NCBI RefSeq assembly: GCF_900176365.1
Contig: NZ_FWXY01000007.1
Span: 1 to 64,000, forward strand
DNA: 64,000 nucleotides
Source: Desulfocicer vacuolatum DSM 3385
Lineage (GTDB): Bacteria > Desulfobacterota > Desulfobacteria > Desulfobacterales > Desulfobacteraceae
Direction: 5' to 3'
Made by a program: the position numbers and the translations under genes. This document shows, piece by piece, positions 17,032 through 25,358 of this stretch. The notes below the pieces were generated by a model. It saw only the letters and a list, made by a program, of their open reading frames with translations. It was not told where the DNA came from and ran no database searches. Positions within the stretch are counted from its first letter, which is position 1. Every line of letters starts with the position of its first letter.

Positions 17032-19182
17032 TTATTTTTTGTCAAATTTACCCACTGTCACTGTGAAATTTTCAAGGTTATCCGGGAGTTTTGAAAAGAT
17101 GATCATAAATGGACTGTATTTGCCCGGAGCCAGTGACGTGGAGGTCTGTGGGTCTGTTTTTTTTAAAATTTTATCCATGGCAGCCAGATTTAATGTGGTG
17201 AGTTGTCCATCCGGGATGGTGGTACCACAGATCACGGTTTTGGATTTTATTTTAGCCTTTTCAGTGTTTATCAAAGAGGCTGTCACCTTAATATTGGTGC
17301 ATGTAACCTGGGAGGTATTATGGATTTTTCCGGTAATAACAAACAACTTGCCTTCCTTTTGATTGATTTCAAATCGTCCGCTGATGCTTTTTTTGTCCGG
17401 TACCAGTCGTATTGGCGGCGGTGGTGGCGGTTTTGGGGTGACCAATTCCGTAAGAAAGGGGATTTGAAGATCAGAGACAAATGGAATGGTGATACCGGTC
17501 ATCAAGGATGCCGCATGGGCCCCCAGCAGAAGTATCAAAAGCACAATAAAAATGATAAATAATTTTACAATGGACGAGGACTTCTTTTCTATGTCAGGGG
17601 AGGGCTCCCGGGACAATGATTGATCCGATGTAGTGGGTGAAATGGGAATGTCATCCCCAGGATCCCGGGGGGTATCTTTTTCTTTTACATCTGCCTTGAT
17701 TACTGGATCTTCCTGTTCCTGGACAAGATCAGCTGCCTCCTTTTTTTCCACTGATGTTGCCGGTGTATCATCATCATCTTCATCCAGGTCCAGCTCCAGA
17801 TCAAACTCTTCTTTCATGTCATGGGGTGAGATGGTTTGATGGGAAGGGGAGAGCTCATTCTCAACATGGGGTTTCTCCAACTCAGATTCATCCAGATCCA
17901 GATCCAGTTCCAGATCAAAATCCTCTTCAAAATCCTTTTCCGTGTCATTGGAGGGAATGGGGGTTGGCGTTTCCATGGAGAGGTCCCTTTCCGTATCAGG
18001 AAGGTCCAGATCTGCTTCATCCATGTCCAGATCCAGCTCCAGGTCAAAGTCATCTTCGGTGTCACTGGATGGTATGGGTGTGGGCATTTCCATGGAGAGG
18101 TCTTCTTCCGTATCAGAAAGGTCCACATCGGGTCCGTCCAAGTCCAGATCCAGCTCCAGGTCAAAATCTTCTTCAATGTCGTTGGAGGGGATGGGTGTGG
18201 GCATTTCCATGGAAAGGTCGTCTTCCGTATCAGAAAGGTCCACATCCGGTTCATCCAAGTCCAGATCCAACTCCAGGTCAAAGTCATCTTCGGTTTCACT
18301 GGAAGGAATGGGAGTGGGCATTTCCATGGAGAGGTCCTCTTCTGTGTCAGGAAAGTCCAGATCTGCTTCATCCATGTCCAGATCCAGTTCCAGATCAAAG
18401 TCATCTTCTGTGTCACTGGATGGTATGGGTGTGGTCATTTCCATGGAGAGGTCTTCTTCCGTATCAGAAAGATCCACATTTGGTTCATCCATGTCCAGAT
18501 CCAGCTCCAGGTCAAAGTCATCTTCGGTGTCACTGGATGGTATGGGTGTGGGCATTTCCATGGAGAGGTCTTCTTCCGTATCAGAAAGGTCCACATCGGG
18601 TCCGTCCAAGTCCAGATCCAGCTCCAGGTCAAAATCTTCTTCAATGTCGTTGGAGGGGATGGGTGTGGGCATTTCCATGGAAAGGTCGTCTGCCGTATCA
18701 GAAAGGTCCACACCTGGTTCATCCATGTCCAGTTCCAGGTCCAGGCAGTCTGGGTCACCCAGAGTGGGGTCCTTGAGATCCAGTCCGGTTTCATCAAAGT
18801 CAAAATCTGTTTCGGAAAAATCCAACTCCATATCCAGATCTATGTCCAGATCCGCACCAAAATCAATATCGTCTGTTTCCAGGGGATCTTTTGTATGTAA
18901 AGATGGGGAGTATGATTCCGTTGTGGATATGCCTGAATCTCCTTGGGAAGCCAATTCACCTACAGGGGGAGAGGCAACAATTTTATCAGACAGGGGTGTT
19001 TTTTCCGGTGCAGGGGGTTGATCCTCCACTGCCGGAGGAATAATTTTTTCTGGAGCAGATTTTTTGGGAAAGGCAATGAACAGGTGGGAGCATTGACTGC
19101 ATCGAACTCTGGAGCCGTTGGGGTTTAAAAGGGATTCATCAAGTTTGAATTTAGCGGTACAATTTTCACAGATGATAATCAT
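17032..19182 (-). CDS. MJ0042-type zinc-ribbon protein with acidic tandem repeats, TM helix and DUF3426-like tail
   Basis: The 716-residue protein starts with a zinc ribbon (C5, C8, C28, C31; CENC...CSQC) of the MJ0042 family. A proline-rich linker follows, then a very acidic region (about 105-480) made of 39-residue repeats of the form DLSDTEEDLSMEMPTPIPSSD plus DDFDLELDLD. A basic/helix segment (about 545-575, KLFIIFIVLLILLL) crosses the membrane, and the C-terminal 140 residues resemble DUF3426 (FEINQKEGKLFVITGKIHN). The topology suggests a cytosolic zinc ribbon and acidic arm with an extracytoplasmic domain. DNA repeats of 117 bp make it prone to copy-number change. Function unknown. Confidence 0.8.
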   Translation of the reverse strand: MIIICENCTAKFKLDESLLNPNGSRVRCSQCSHLFIAFPKKSAPEKIIPPAVEDQPPAPEKTPLSDKIVASPPVGELASQGDSGISTTESYSPSLHTKDPLETDDIDFGADLDIDLDMELDFSETDFDFDETGLDLKDPTLGDPDCLDLELDMDEPGVDLSDTADDLSMEMPTPIPSNDIEEDFDLELDLDLDGPDVDLSDTEEDLSMEMPTPIPSSDTEDDFDLELDLDMDEPNVDLSDTEEDLSMEMTTPIPSSDTEDDFDLELDLDMDEADLDFPDTEEDLSMEMPTPIPSSETEDDFDLELDLDLDEPDVDLSDTEDDLSMEMPTPIPSNDIEEDFDLELDLDLDGPDVDLSDTEEDLSMEMPTPIPSSDTEDDFDLELDLDMDEADLDLPDTERDLSMETPTPIPSNDTEKDFEEDFDLELDLDLDESELEKPHVENELSPSHQTISPHDMKEEFDLELDLDEDDDDTPATSVEKKEAADLVQEQEDPVIKADVKEKDTPRDPGDDIPISPTTSDQSLSREPSPDIEKKSSSIVKLFIIFIVLLILLLGAHAASLMTGITIPFVSDLQIPFLTELVTPKPPPPPPIRLVPDKKSISGRFEINQKEGKLFVITGKIHNTSQVTCTNIKVTASLINTEKAKIKSKTVICGTTIPDGQLTTLNLAAMDKILKKTDPQTSTSLAPGKYSPFMIIFSKLPDNLENFTVTVGKFDKK
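17874..18750 (-). repeat. In-frame 117-bp tandem repeats
   Basis: About seven full 117-bp units (39 codons) lie inside the zinc-ribbon gene, with near-identical blocks around the MEMPTPIPSSD coding segment. Two longer blocks (around 18180 and 18645) are almost identical, which suggests recent segmental duplication within the array. Confidence 0.9.
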
Positions 19183-19363
19183 GCGTTACCGTCCTAAAAA
19201 TAAGATAATTAAAAATTATCTATTTTTTTCTTCCTGCTTCCCCGGGGCAGTTTCACTGAAGAAATCAGTGCGTGCCGCATCCTCCACAGGTATAAAATCA
19301 GGTGAGACTCAACGCATAAATAATCATTGGCTGTGGAGAACAGTGCAGTCAAGAAAAAAGTAG

Positions 19364-19879
19364 TTATAATTTCAAGTCAAATATGGCTGGAAGATTTCTG
19401 TATTTTTGATCATAATCAAGGCCATATCCCACAATGAATCCTTTATTTAGATGAAAACAGGCATAATCCACATCCACCGGGGTCTCCCGCCTTTCACTTT
19501 TATCAATAAGGGTGCACACCTTCATGGATCCGGGTTCATAAGTTTTAAAAAAATTTAAAAGGGCAGACAGGGTGCGGCCGGTGTCCACAATGTCTTCAAC
19601 AATGAGAATGTCTTTACCCTTAAGCTCAAGGTCCGGTTCTTTGGTAAACTTAATGATTCCCGTTGTGCTGGTTCCTGAATAGCTGGAAACCCCCACAAGA
19701 TCCACCTGGTGATCAAGGGTGATGACCCGGGTCAAATCTGCCAGAAAAACGAAAGAGCCTTTAAGGATGCCGATGAGGATCAATTCTTTGTTTTCATAGT
19801 CCAGGGATATTTGTCGGCCTATCTCTTTTACCTTTTGTGTGATTTCTTTTTGGGAAATCATGGGAATAAGTGTTGTCAT
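19364..19879 (-). CDS. hpt: Hypoxanthine phosphoribosyltransferase
   Basis: The 171-residue protein is a purine-salvage phosphoribosyltransferase. It carries LIGILKGSFVFLADL near the N-terminus, the PRPP-binding loop ILIVEDIVDTGRT and the C-terminal VGYGLDYDQKYRNLP typical of Hpt, and has the usual length. It converts hypoxanthine or guanine plus PRPP to IMP or GMP in the cytosol. The gene starts 9 nt after the DnaJ-family gene on the same strand, so they are likely cotranscribed. Confidence 0.95.
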   Translation of the reverse strand: MTTLIPMISQKEITQKVKEIGRQISLDYENKELILIGILKGSFVFLADLTRVITLDHQVDLVGVSSYSGTSTTGIIKFTKEPDLELKGKDILIVEDIVDTGRTLSALLNFFKTYEPGSMKVCTLIDKSERRETPVDVDYACFHLNKGFIVGYGLDYDQKYRNLPAIFDLKL

Positions 19880-19888
19880 AGTTATTAC

Positions 19889-20839
19889 TTATAGTCCGGT
19901 TTTTGCTAATTTTTCAATAAGTTTTTTCTGTTCAGCCGTCAATTTGTCCGGCATTGTAACGTCAATGATAACAAAAAAATTACCGGAGTCACTGGAATTC
20001 ATCAGGGGAATTCCCTTTTTGGCAAGTCGCATTTTGGCTTTATGGCGGGTCCCCGGCGGTACTGTGATGGCGATATTTTTACCCACAGGTGTTGAAATAT
20101 CCACCTTGGTGCCCATTAATGATTCGGTTAATTTGATAGTTTTTATAATGGAAACGTCATTTCCATCAATTTGAAATTGAGCATGGGCCAAGGGACGGGA
20201 TTTTATCAGCAGATTTCCCCGGGGCCCGCCGTAGGGACTGGGTTCTCCCTTGCCGGGAACCCTTATTTTTTTTCCCTGGGTCATGCCTTTGGGAATTTTT
20301 ACAGTGATGGTTTCATTGTTGCCGGCGTGATTGAGTGTCACTGTTTTTTTTGTGCCGTTGTACAACTCTTCCAGTGTCAGGCCAATTTCATATTCAAGAT
20401 CTTGTCCCGCAGTGGAGCGCTGGTGCCCGCCGCTGTGACATCCACCGCCGTGGCATCCCCCGCCGCCGAAAAAAGGATTGCCGCCCATGGAGGAAAAGCC
20501 CCCTCCGCCAAAGCTTTGTCTGCCACCACCCCTTGGACCGCCGCCAAAACCAAATTCTTTTAAAATGTCTCCAATATCAAAATTTCTGAAAATATCTTCC
20601 TGGGAGTAACGTTGCTGGAAGCCTGCTGACCCAAAGGTGTCGTACTGCTCTCTTTTTTCCTTATCGCTCAACACTGCATAGGCTTCGCTGATCTCTTTGA
20701 ATTTTGTTTCCGCTGCTTTATCGTCCTTGTTTTTATCCGGGTGATACTTCAGTGCCAGTTTATGGTATGCTTTTTTGATATCAGAGGCGGTTGCCTGTTT
20801 ATTGACCCCCAGAATTTTATAGTAATCTGTTTCAGCCAT
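19889..20839 (-). CDS. DnaJ-family co-chaperone lacking the zinc-finger domain (CbpA-like)
   Basis: The 316-residue protein has a J-domain at residues 4-70 ([23 protein letters not shown] with the HPD motif), a Gly/Phe-rich linker, and the C-terminal substrate-binding domains (residues about 140-310), without the four CxxCxGxG motifs of DnaJ. That arrangement is typical of CbpA-type partners of DnaK. The linker contains an unusual [14 protein letters not shown] stretch that could bind metal. No DnaK or GrpE gene is in the window. Confidence 0.9.
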   Translation of the reverse strand: MAETDYYKILGVNKQATASDIKKAYHKLALKYHPDKNKDDKAAETKFKEISEAYAVLSDKEKREQYDTFGSAGFQQRYSQEDIFRNFDIGDILKEFGFGGGPRGGGRQSFGGGGFSSMGGNPFFGGGGCHGGGCHSGGHQRSTAGQDLEYEIGLTLEELYNGTKKTVTLNHAGNNETITVKIPKGMTQGKKIRVPGKGEPSPYGGPRGNLLIKSRPLAHAQFQIDGNDVSIIKTIKLTESLMGTKVDISTPVGKNIAITVPPGTRHKAKMRLAKKGIPLMNSSDSGNFFVIIDVTMPDKLTAEQKKLIEKLAKTGL

Positions 20840-21134
20840 TTTAAATTCCTTATATAAGTTGATATTTTATAATTTTTCGTAAATGTTCTGTTGGTAACAT
20901 ATCTTTATTTGTTTTGGCCTGCTCAAATAGCAATCGCAGTTCAGATAGAAAACAAGCCAATATAGGGCACTGGCCAGACATTTACATTGATGGATCAAAC
21001 ATCTGCATTCTTTTGAAAACAGTATCACTTTATCTGATTGATGTGACACATGAAAAATACGCAAAAAAGCCAGGGAAACATGTTCTAAAAGTCTCCCCGG
21101 TGATGGTTGAAAAATAAACTTAATTTTTAATGTG

Positions 21135-23018
21135 TCAAGAATGTGATGATCTTCTAAGGGCAGAGATTCCCACCATAATTACAGAAAGGGCAGCCGGGGT
21201 CATTCCGTCAATGCGGGATGCCTGGCCCAGGGATTCCGGCATGATTTTAAGCAGTTTTTCCCTCATTTCATTGGAAAGACCGTGGACCTCTTTATAATCA
21301 AGATCAGAAGGTATTTTGATCTTTTCCATATCTTTGAATTTTTTGATTTCTCTGACCTGGCGTGCAATGTAACCTTCATACTTGAGTTCCACCTCCACTT
21401 GACGCTTTACCCTTGGCGTGACAGGGATTTCCGGGGCTGCGATGTGATCCACTGTGGAATAGTTTAACTGTGCCCTTTTCAGAAGCTGGTCCAGCTTTGC
21501 GCCGGTGGTAAGGGGAGTGCTGCCGGCAGATTCAAGCCATTGATTCACGGCTGCGGTGGGTTTGACAATGGTTTGTCTGATGCGGGAAATTTCCCGGTGG
21601 GTGGCGCATTGAATTTCCCGGGTGCGTTCCAGGGAGTTTTTATCCACCAGGCCCAGATCAAATCCTTTTTCAGCCAGTCGAAGATCTGCATTGTCTTCCC
21701 GGAGTAACAGGCGATATTCTGCCCTGGAGGTGAACATCCGGTAGGGTTCCCGGGTACCCCGGGTGACCAGATCATCCACCATGACCCCCATGTAAGCCTG
21801 GGATCGGTCCAGTATAAAAGCAGGGCGTTGCTGGACTTTGCATCCGGCATTGATTCCGGCCCACATTCCCTGGGCTGCGGCTTCTTCGTAGCCTGAGGTA
21901 CCGTTGATCTGCCCTGCCATGAAAAGTCCTTGAACTTCTTTACTTTCCAGGGTGGGATACAGCTGCTGGGGGTTAACATAGCCATACTCAATGGCATAGG
22001 CCGGGCGCATGATCTCGGCGGACTCCAGCCCCTTTACCGAACGAACAATGTCAATCTGGACCTCCAGGGGCAGACTGTTGCCAAGTCCCGATGCATATAT
22101 CTCATTGGTCTCCAGGCCTTCGTGCTCAAGAATAACCTGGTGGCTTTCCCTGTCCGGGAATTTGACAATTTTATCTTCAAAGGAGGGGCAGTACCGCGCA
22201 GACTGACCTTTAATAAACCCACCGTACAGGGCTGAATATTTGAGGTTTTGTCTCACAAGGTCATGGGTGGTCATGTTTGTATTGCCCATGTAACTGCACA
22301 GCATGGGACGGGTTACCCGGGGTGTGGCATAGGAAAACGGTGTGGGGTTTTCATCGGATTCCTGGCGATTGAATTCAGAAAAATCAATGGATCTTTTGTG
22401 TATTCGAGGGGGGGTGCCGGTTTTCATGCGGCCCAGTGTAAATCCATGGTCACCCAGGGATCGGGCAAGGCCCATGGCGGCAAATTCTCCGGCCCGCCCT
22501 GCATCAAAAGAACGGGAACCGATGTGAACACGTCCTTGCAAAAAGGTGCCTGTGGCCAGGATAACAATGGGGGCGGAAAAGCCAAAGCCGGTTTTATCCA
22601 CCACGCCTTGGACCGCTTTATTTTCAATGACAAGTTCCTCCACCATTGCCTGTTTAAGATCAATACGCTCATCCTTTTCCAGGGTGGATTTCATGATCTG
22701 CTGGTAACGGTTTTTGTCATTCTGGGTCCGGGTGGATTGCACTGCGGGCCCTTTTCTTGTGTTTAAGGTGTGGTACTGGATGGCAGATGCATCGGAAATT
22801 TTTGCCATGACACCGCCCAGAGCATCAATCTCTTTGACCAGCTGACCCTTGGCCATGCCGCCGATGGAGGGGCTGCACGGCATGGCGGCAACTTTATCCA
22901 GATCAATGGTGAGCAATAGCACCTCACATCCCATGCGCGATGCGGCAAAGGCTGCTTCGCACCCGGCATGGCCTGCCCCTATCACAATGATATCGTATTT
23001 TTTTTTATAGAATTTCAT
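21135..23018 (-). CDS. mnmG: tRNA uridine-34 carboxymethylaminomethyl modification enzyme MnmG (GidA)
   Basis: The 627-residue FAD protein begins IIVIGAGHAGCEAAFAASRMG, the dinucleotide-binding loop of GidA. It contains CSPSIGGMAKGQLVKEIDALGG and the C-terminal helical region ending GMTPAALSVIMVGI, all diagnostic. With MnmE it installs the cmnm5 group on U34 of several tRNAs. Full length for the family. MnmE is not in the window. It lies head to head with the TIGR01212 gene, 118 bp apart. Confidence 0.97.
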   Translation of the reverse strand: MKFYKKKYDIIVIGAGHAGCEAAFAASRMGCEVLLLTIDLDKVAAMPCSPSIGGMAKGQLVKEIDALGGVMAKISDASAIQYHTLNTRKGPAVQSTRTQNDKNRYQQIMKSTLEKDERIDLKQAMVEELVIENKAVQGVVDKTGFGFSAPIVILATGTFLQGRVHIGSRSFDAGRAGEFAAMGLARSLGDHGFTLGRMKTGTPPRIHKRSIDFSEFNRQESDENPTPFSYATPRVTRPMLCSYMGNTNMTTHDLVRQNLKYSALYGGFIKGQSARYCPSFEDKIVKFPDRESHQVILEHEGLETNEIYASGLGNSLPLEVQIDIVRSVKGLESAEIMRPAYAIEYGYVNPQQLYPTLESKEVQGLFMAGQINGTSGYEEAAAQGMWAGINAGCKVQQRPAFILDRSQAYMGVMVDDLVTRGTREPYRMFTSRAEYRLLLREDNADLRLAEKGFDLGLVDKNSLERTREIQCATHREISRIRQTIVKPTAAVNQWLESAGSTPLTTGAKLDQLLKRAQLNYSTVDHIAAPEIPVTPRVKRQVEVELKYEGYIARQVREIKKFKDMEKIKIPSDLDYKEVHGLSNEMREKLLKIMPESLGQASRIDGMTPAALSVIMVGISALRRSSHS

Positions 23019-23136
23019 GGGCAGTTAATATATATCTGCTCTGGTACAAGGTCAAGTAGAGATGGATGTGCTTCATTTTTTTTGTGGTGGAATATTTTCA
23101 GATCAGATCAAAACAGGGAAGGGAGAGAGATCTCAC

Positions 23137-24087
23137 GTGGGAAGACGATATAATGATTACAATGCCTACCTAAAGGGGTTGTTTGGGGAACGGGTGCAAA
23201 AAATCATCGTGGATACAGGGCTGGGGTGCCCCAACAGGGACGGCACCATTGGCCGGGGGGGATGCATTTATTGCAATAGCAAAGGCTCCGGCTCCGGGCT
23301 CTGGCAGCGGGGATTTTCCATCACCGAACAGATAGAGGTGGGCCGCAAGGCTATGATAAGGCGCTATAAAGCAAAAAAATTCCAAGCCTATTTTCAATCT
23401 TATACCAACACCTACACATCCTGTGAACACATGAAAACCATGTATGACGAGGCCCTGGCAGCCCAGGGCATGGTGGGGATTGCCGTGGGAACACGGCCGG
23501 ACTGTGTGGACCCGGACAAGATAGCGGTGCTGGCCTCCTATGTGAAAAATTATCTGGTGTGGGTGGAATACGGCCTTCAGTCAGTGCACGATCAAACCCT
23601 GGCACGCATCAACAGGGGGCATGACTTTGCCTGCTTTGCCAGGGCAACACAGATGACAAGAGAGGCAGGTATCAATGTGTGTGCCCATATTATTCTGGGG
23701 CTCCCCGGTGAAGATAAGGCCATGATGCTTGAAACCGCCCGGAAAATCGGTGATCTTGGCATTGACGGTGTGAAAATTCATTTGCTTTATGTGGTCAAGG
23801 GAACCCCCCTGGAAACCATGTGGAAGGCCGGGCAATACCAATGCCTTGGTCAACAGGAGTATGTGGATATTGTGTGTGATTTTCTGGCCCTGCTACCCGG
23901 CAATGTGATTGTTCAGAGAATCACAGGAGATCCCCACCCTGATGAGCTTGCAGATCCCCGGTGGGCACTGGATCGAACTGCAACCTTTAAGATGATACAT
24001 GAAACTTTGGAAAAAAGAGATCTCTGGCAGGGCAAAGCCCTGGGGAAACCCACCAAAGGATGGTCATTTACAGGTGTCGAAAAATGA
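23137..24087 (+). CDS. TIGR01212 family radical SAM protein (YhcC-like)
   Basis: I choose GTG 23137, which follows GGGAGAG and begins GRRYNDYNAYLK as in YhcC homologues. The longer frame from ATG 23062 would add 25 atypical residues. The radical SAM cysteines are in CPNRDGTIGRGGCIYC, the spaced motif of this Elp3-related family. QAYFQSYTNTY, VGTRPDC, VEYGLQS and GLPGE follow in order. The enzyme binds a [4Fe-4S] cluster and S-adenosylmethionine; its substrate is unknown. Its stop codon directly abuts the stop of convergent apbE (TGATCA). Confidence 0.9.
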   Translation: MGRRYNDYNAYLKGLFGERVQKIIVDTGLGCPNRDGTIGRGGCIYCNSKGSGSGLWQRGFSITEQIEVGRKAMIRRYKAKKFQAYFQSYTNTYTSCEHMKTMYDEALAAQGMVGIAVGTRPDCVDPDKIAVLASYVKNYLVWVEYGLQSVHDQTLARINRGHDFACFARATQMTREAGINVCAHIILGLPGEDKAMMLETARKIGDLGIDGVKIHLLYVVKGTPLETMWKAGQYQCLGQQEYVDIVCDFLALLPGNVIVQRITGDPHPDELADPRWALDRTATFKMIHETLEKRDLWQGKALGKPTKGWSFTGVEK

Positions 24088-25230
24088 TCATTTCTTTTGG
24101 ACGGGAAAACCGGTGGAGTATCGGTCGCTGAAGGTGCCGTCGTTTTCCTGGACAATAATAAGACATTCCGTGTTTGCCATGCGGTTGACCAGGGCAATGG
24201 CTTTTTTAGGCCCCATGACCATCAATGCCGTTGCCAGTCCGTCGGCAAGGGTGCATGTGGCTGCCAGTACCGATGCCGACACCACACCGTTTTTCACAGG
24301 ATATCCCGTTGAAGGATCGATGATGTGGGAGTAGGCCTGTTTGTCCAGCATGATAAAATTTCGATAATCACCGCTGGTGGCCAGAGCCCGGTTTTTAAGG
24401 GCAATTGCCTGGTACACCGTTTGTTTGTCAAGTCGCTTGTCCGGGGTGGTAATTCCCACATTCCAAGGCTTTCCCGGTTTTTTTTCCCCGGAACCCACCA
24501 CTTCTCCTCCAATTTCCACCAGGGTGTTTTTAAAGTGATTTTCCCTTAACAGTTCAGAAATTTGATCCACGCCGTATCCCTTTGCAATGGAGCCCATGTC
24601 CAGGGTTATGCCGGATTTTTTTTTGGCAAGGGTTTTTTCAACAAGAATGATTTTATCAAAACCTGTGTTTGCAAGGGCATTCTCAATGGTGGACTTGGTG
24701 GGCATTTTGCCCCCGGCTTGGGTGGTACCAAATCCCCATATGTCCACCAATGGTTTTATGGTGCCGTCCCAGGCCCCTCCTGTTAGATCATAAAGTGCCC
24801 GGGCCTCTTTCAGTACAAGGAAGAATCCGTCACTGATCTCCATGGGGGTATTTTCAGGGGAACGGTTGAAACGGGAAATTTCACTGGTTTTTTGATACAT
24901 GGACATGCTGTTATTCACTGCCTGGAGCCGGGCATCTATTTTGTTCTTTAAAAGAACGCGATCAATTTTACCCGGGTGGGCAATCTTCACATGATAAAAG
25001 GTTCCCATGGTTTTACCGCTGATTTCATGTATCTGCATATCATGGATGCCGGCAGCTGCATCCACGGCTGTTGCCAGAAAGATCCAAGCAGTGACAATCA
25101 TGAAAAAATGCGCCGCGTCCGGGCATTGTCCCCCGGAGTTGGAAGATCTGCACCGGTAAAATATATTAAACGTCGGGGAGGTAACGGCAGAAATAAATCT
25201 GTGGAGAAAATGCAGGTTCAGGAACATCAT
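24088..25230 (-). CDS. apbE: FMN:protein transferase ApbE
   Basis: The 380-residue protein has a hydrophobic export segment (about 43-60, MIVTAWIFLATAVDA). It then has the ApbE domain: GTFYHVKI, MSMYQKTSEISRFNR, LDMGSIAKGYGVD, VEIGGEVVGSG and HIIDPSTGYPV with the Mg/FAD ligands. ApbE covalently attaches FMN to threonine in RnfG and RnfD on the outer face of the membrane. Its place at the end of the rnf operon fits that role. GAGGTGC lies just before the tandem ATGs at 25230/25227, so I keep the long start despite the extended N-terminus. Confidence 0.93.
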   Translation of the reverse strand: MMFLNLHFLHRFISAVTSPTFNIFYRCRSSNSGGQCPDAAHFFMIVTAWIFLATAVDAAAGIHDMQIHEISGKTMGTFYHVKIAHPGKIDRVLLKNKIDARLQAVNNSMSMYQKTSEISRFNRSPENTPMEISDGFFLVLKEARALYDLTGGAWDGTIKPLVDIWGFGTTQAGGKMPTKSTIENALANTGFDKIILVEKTLAKKKSGITLDMGSIAKGYGVDQISELLRENHFKNTLVEIGGEVVGSGEKKPGKPWNVGITTPDKRLDKQTVYQAIALKNRALATSGDYRNFIMLDKQAYSHIIDPSTGYPVKNGVVSASVLAATCTLADGLATALMVMGPKKAIALVNRMANTECLIIVQENDGTFSDRYSTGFPVQKK

Positions 25231-25258
25231 GCACCTCTAATTTGAACATTTAAAACCA

Positions 25259-25305
25259 GAACAGCAAACTGCCTTACGGTCAAAGACCGGAGCAATTTGC
25301 TGTTC
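25259..25305 (-). promoter_or_regulatory. Hairpin between rnfB and apbE
   Basis: GAACAGCAAA and TTTGCTGTTC form a 10-bp outer stem, with an inner GGTC/GACC stem. On the minus strand it is followed by TGGTTTTA, a weak T-run. It may be a partial terminator or an mRNA-stabilising structure in the rnf transcript. Confidence 0.55.
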
Positions 25306-25358
25306 ATGGGTTTATTAATAAATAACAACATCTGAAAAGAAGTAATCTTTTCTGTGGT

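Noticed and set aside
17754-19021. Three long plus-strand open frames (about 340-359 codons) opposite the zinc-ribbon gene
   Set aside because: They are antisense readings of the acidic repeats, which lack stops in all frames because of repeat composition; their products are low-complexity, and the minus-strand frame has real domains at both ends.
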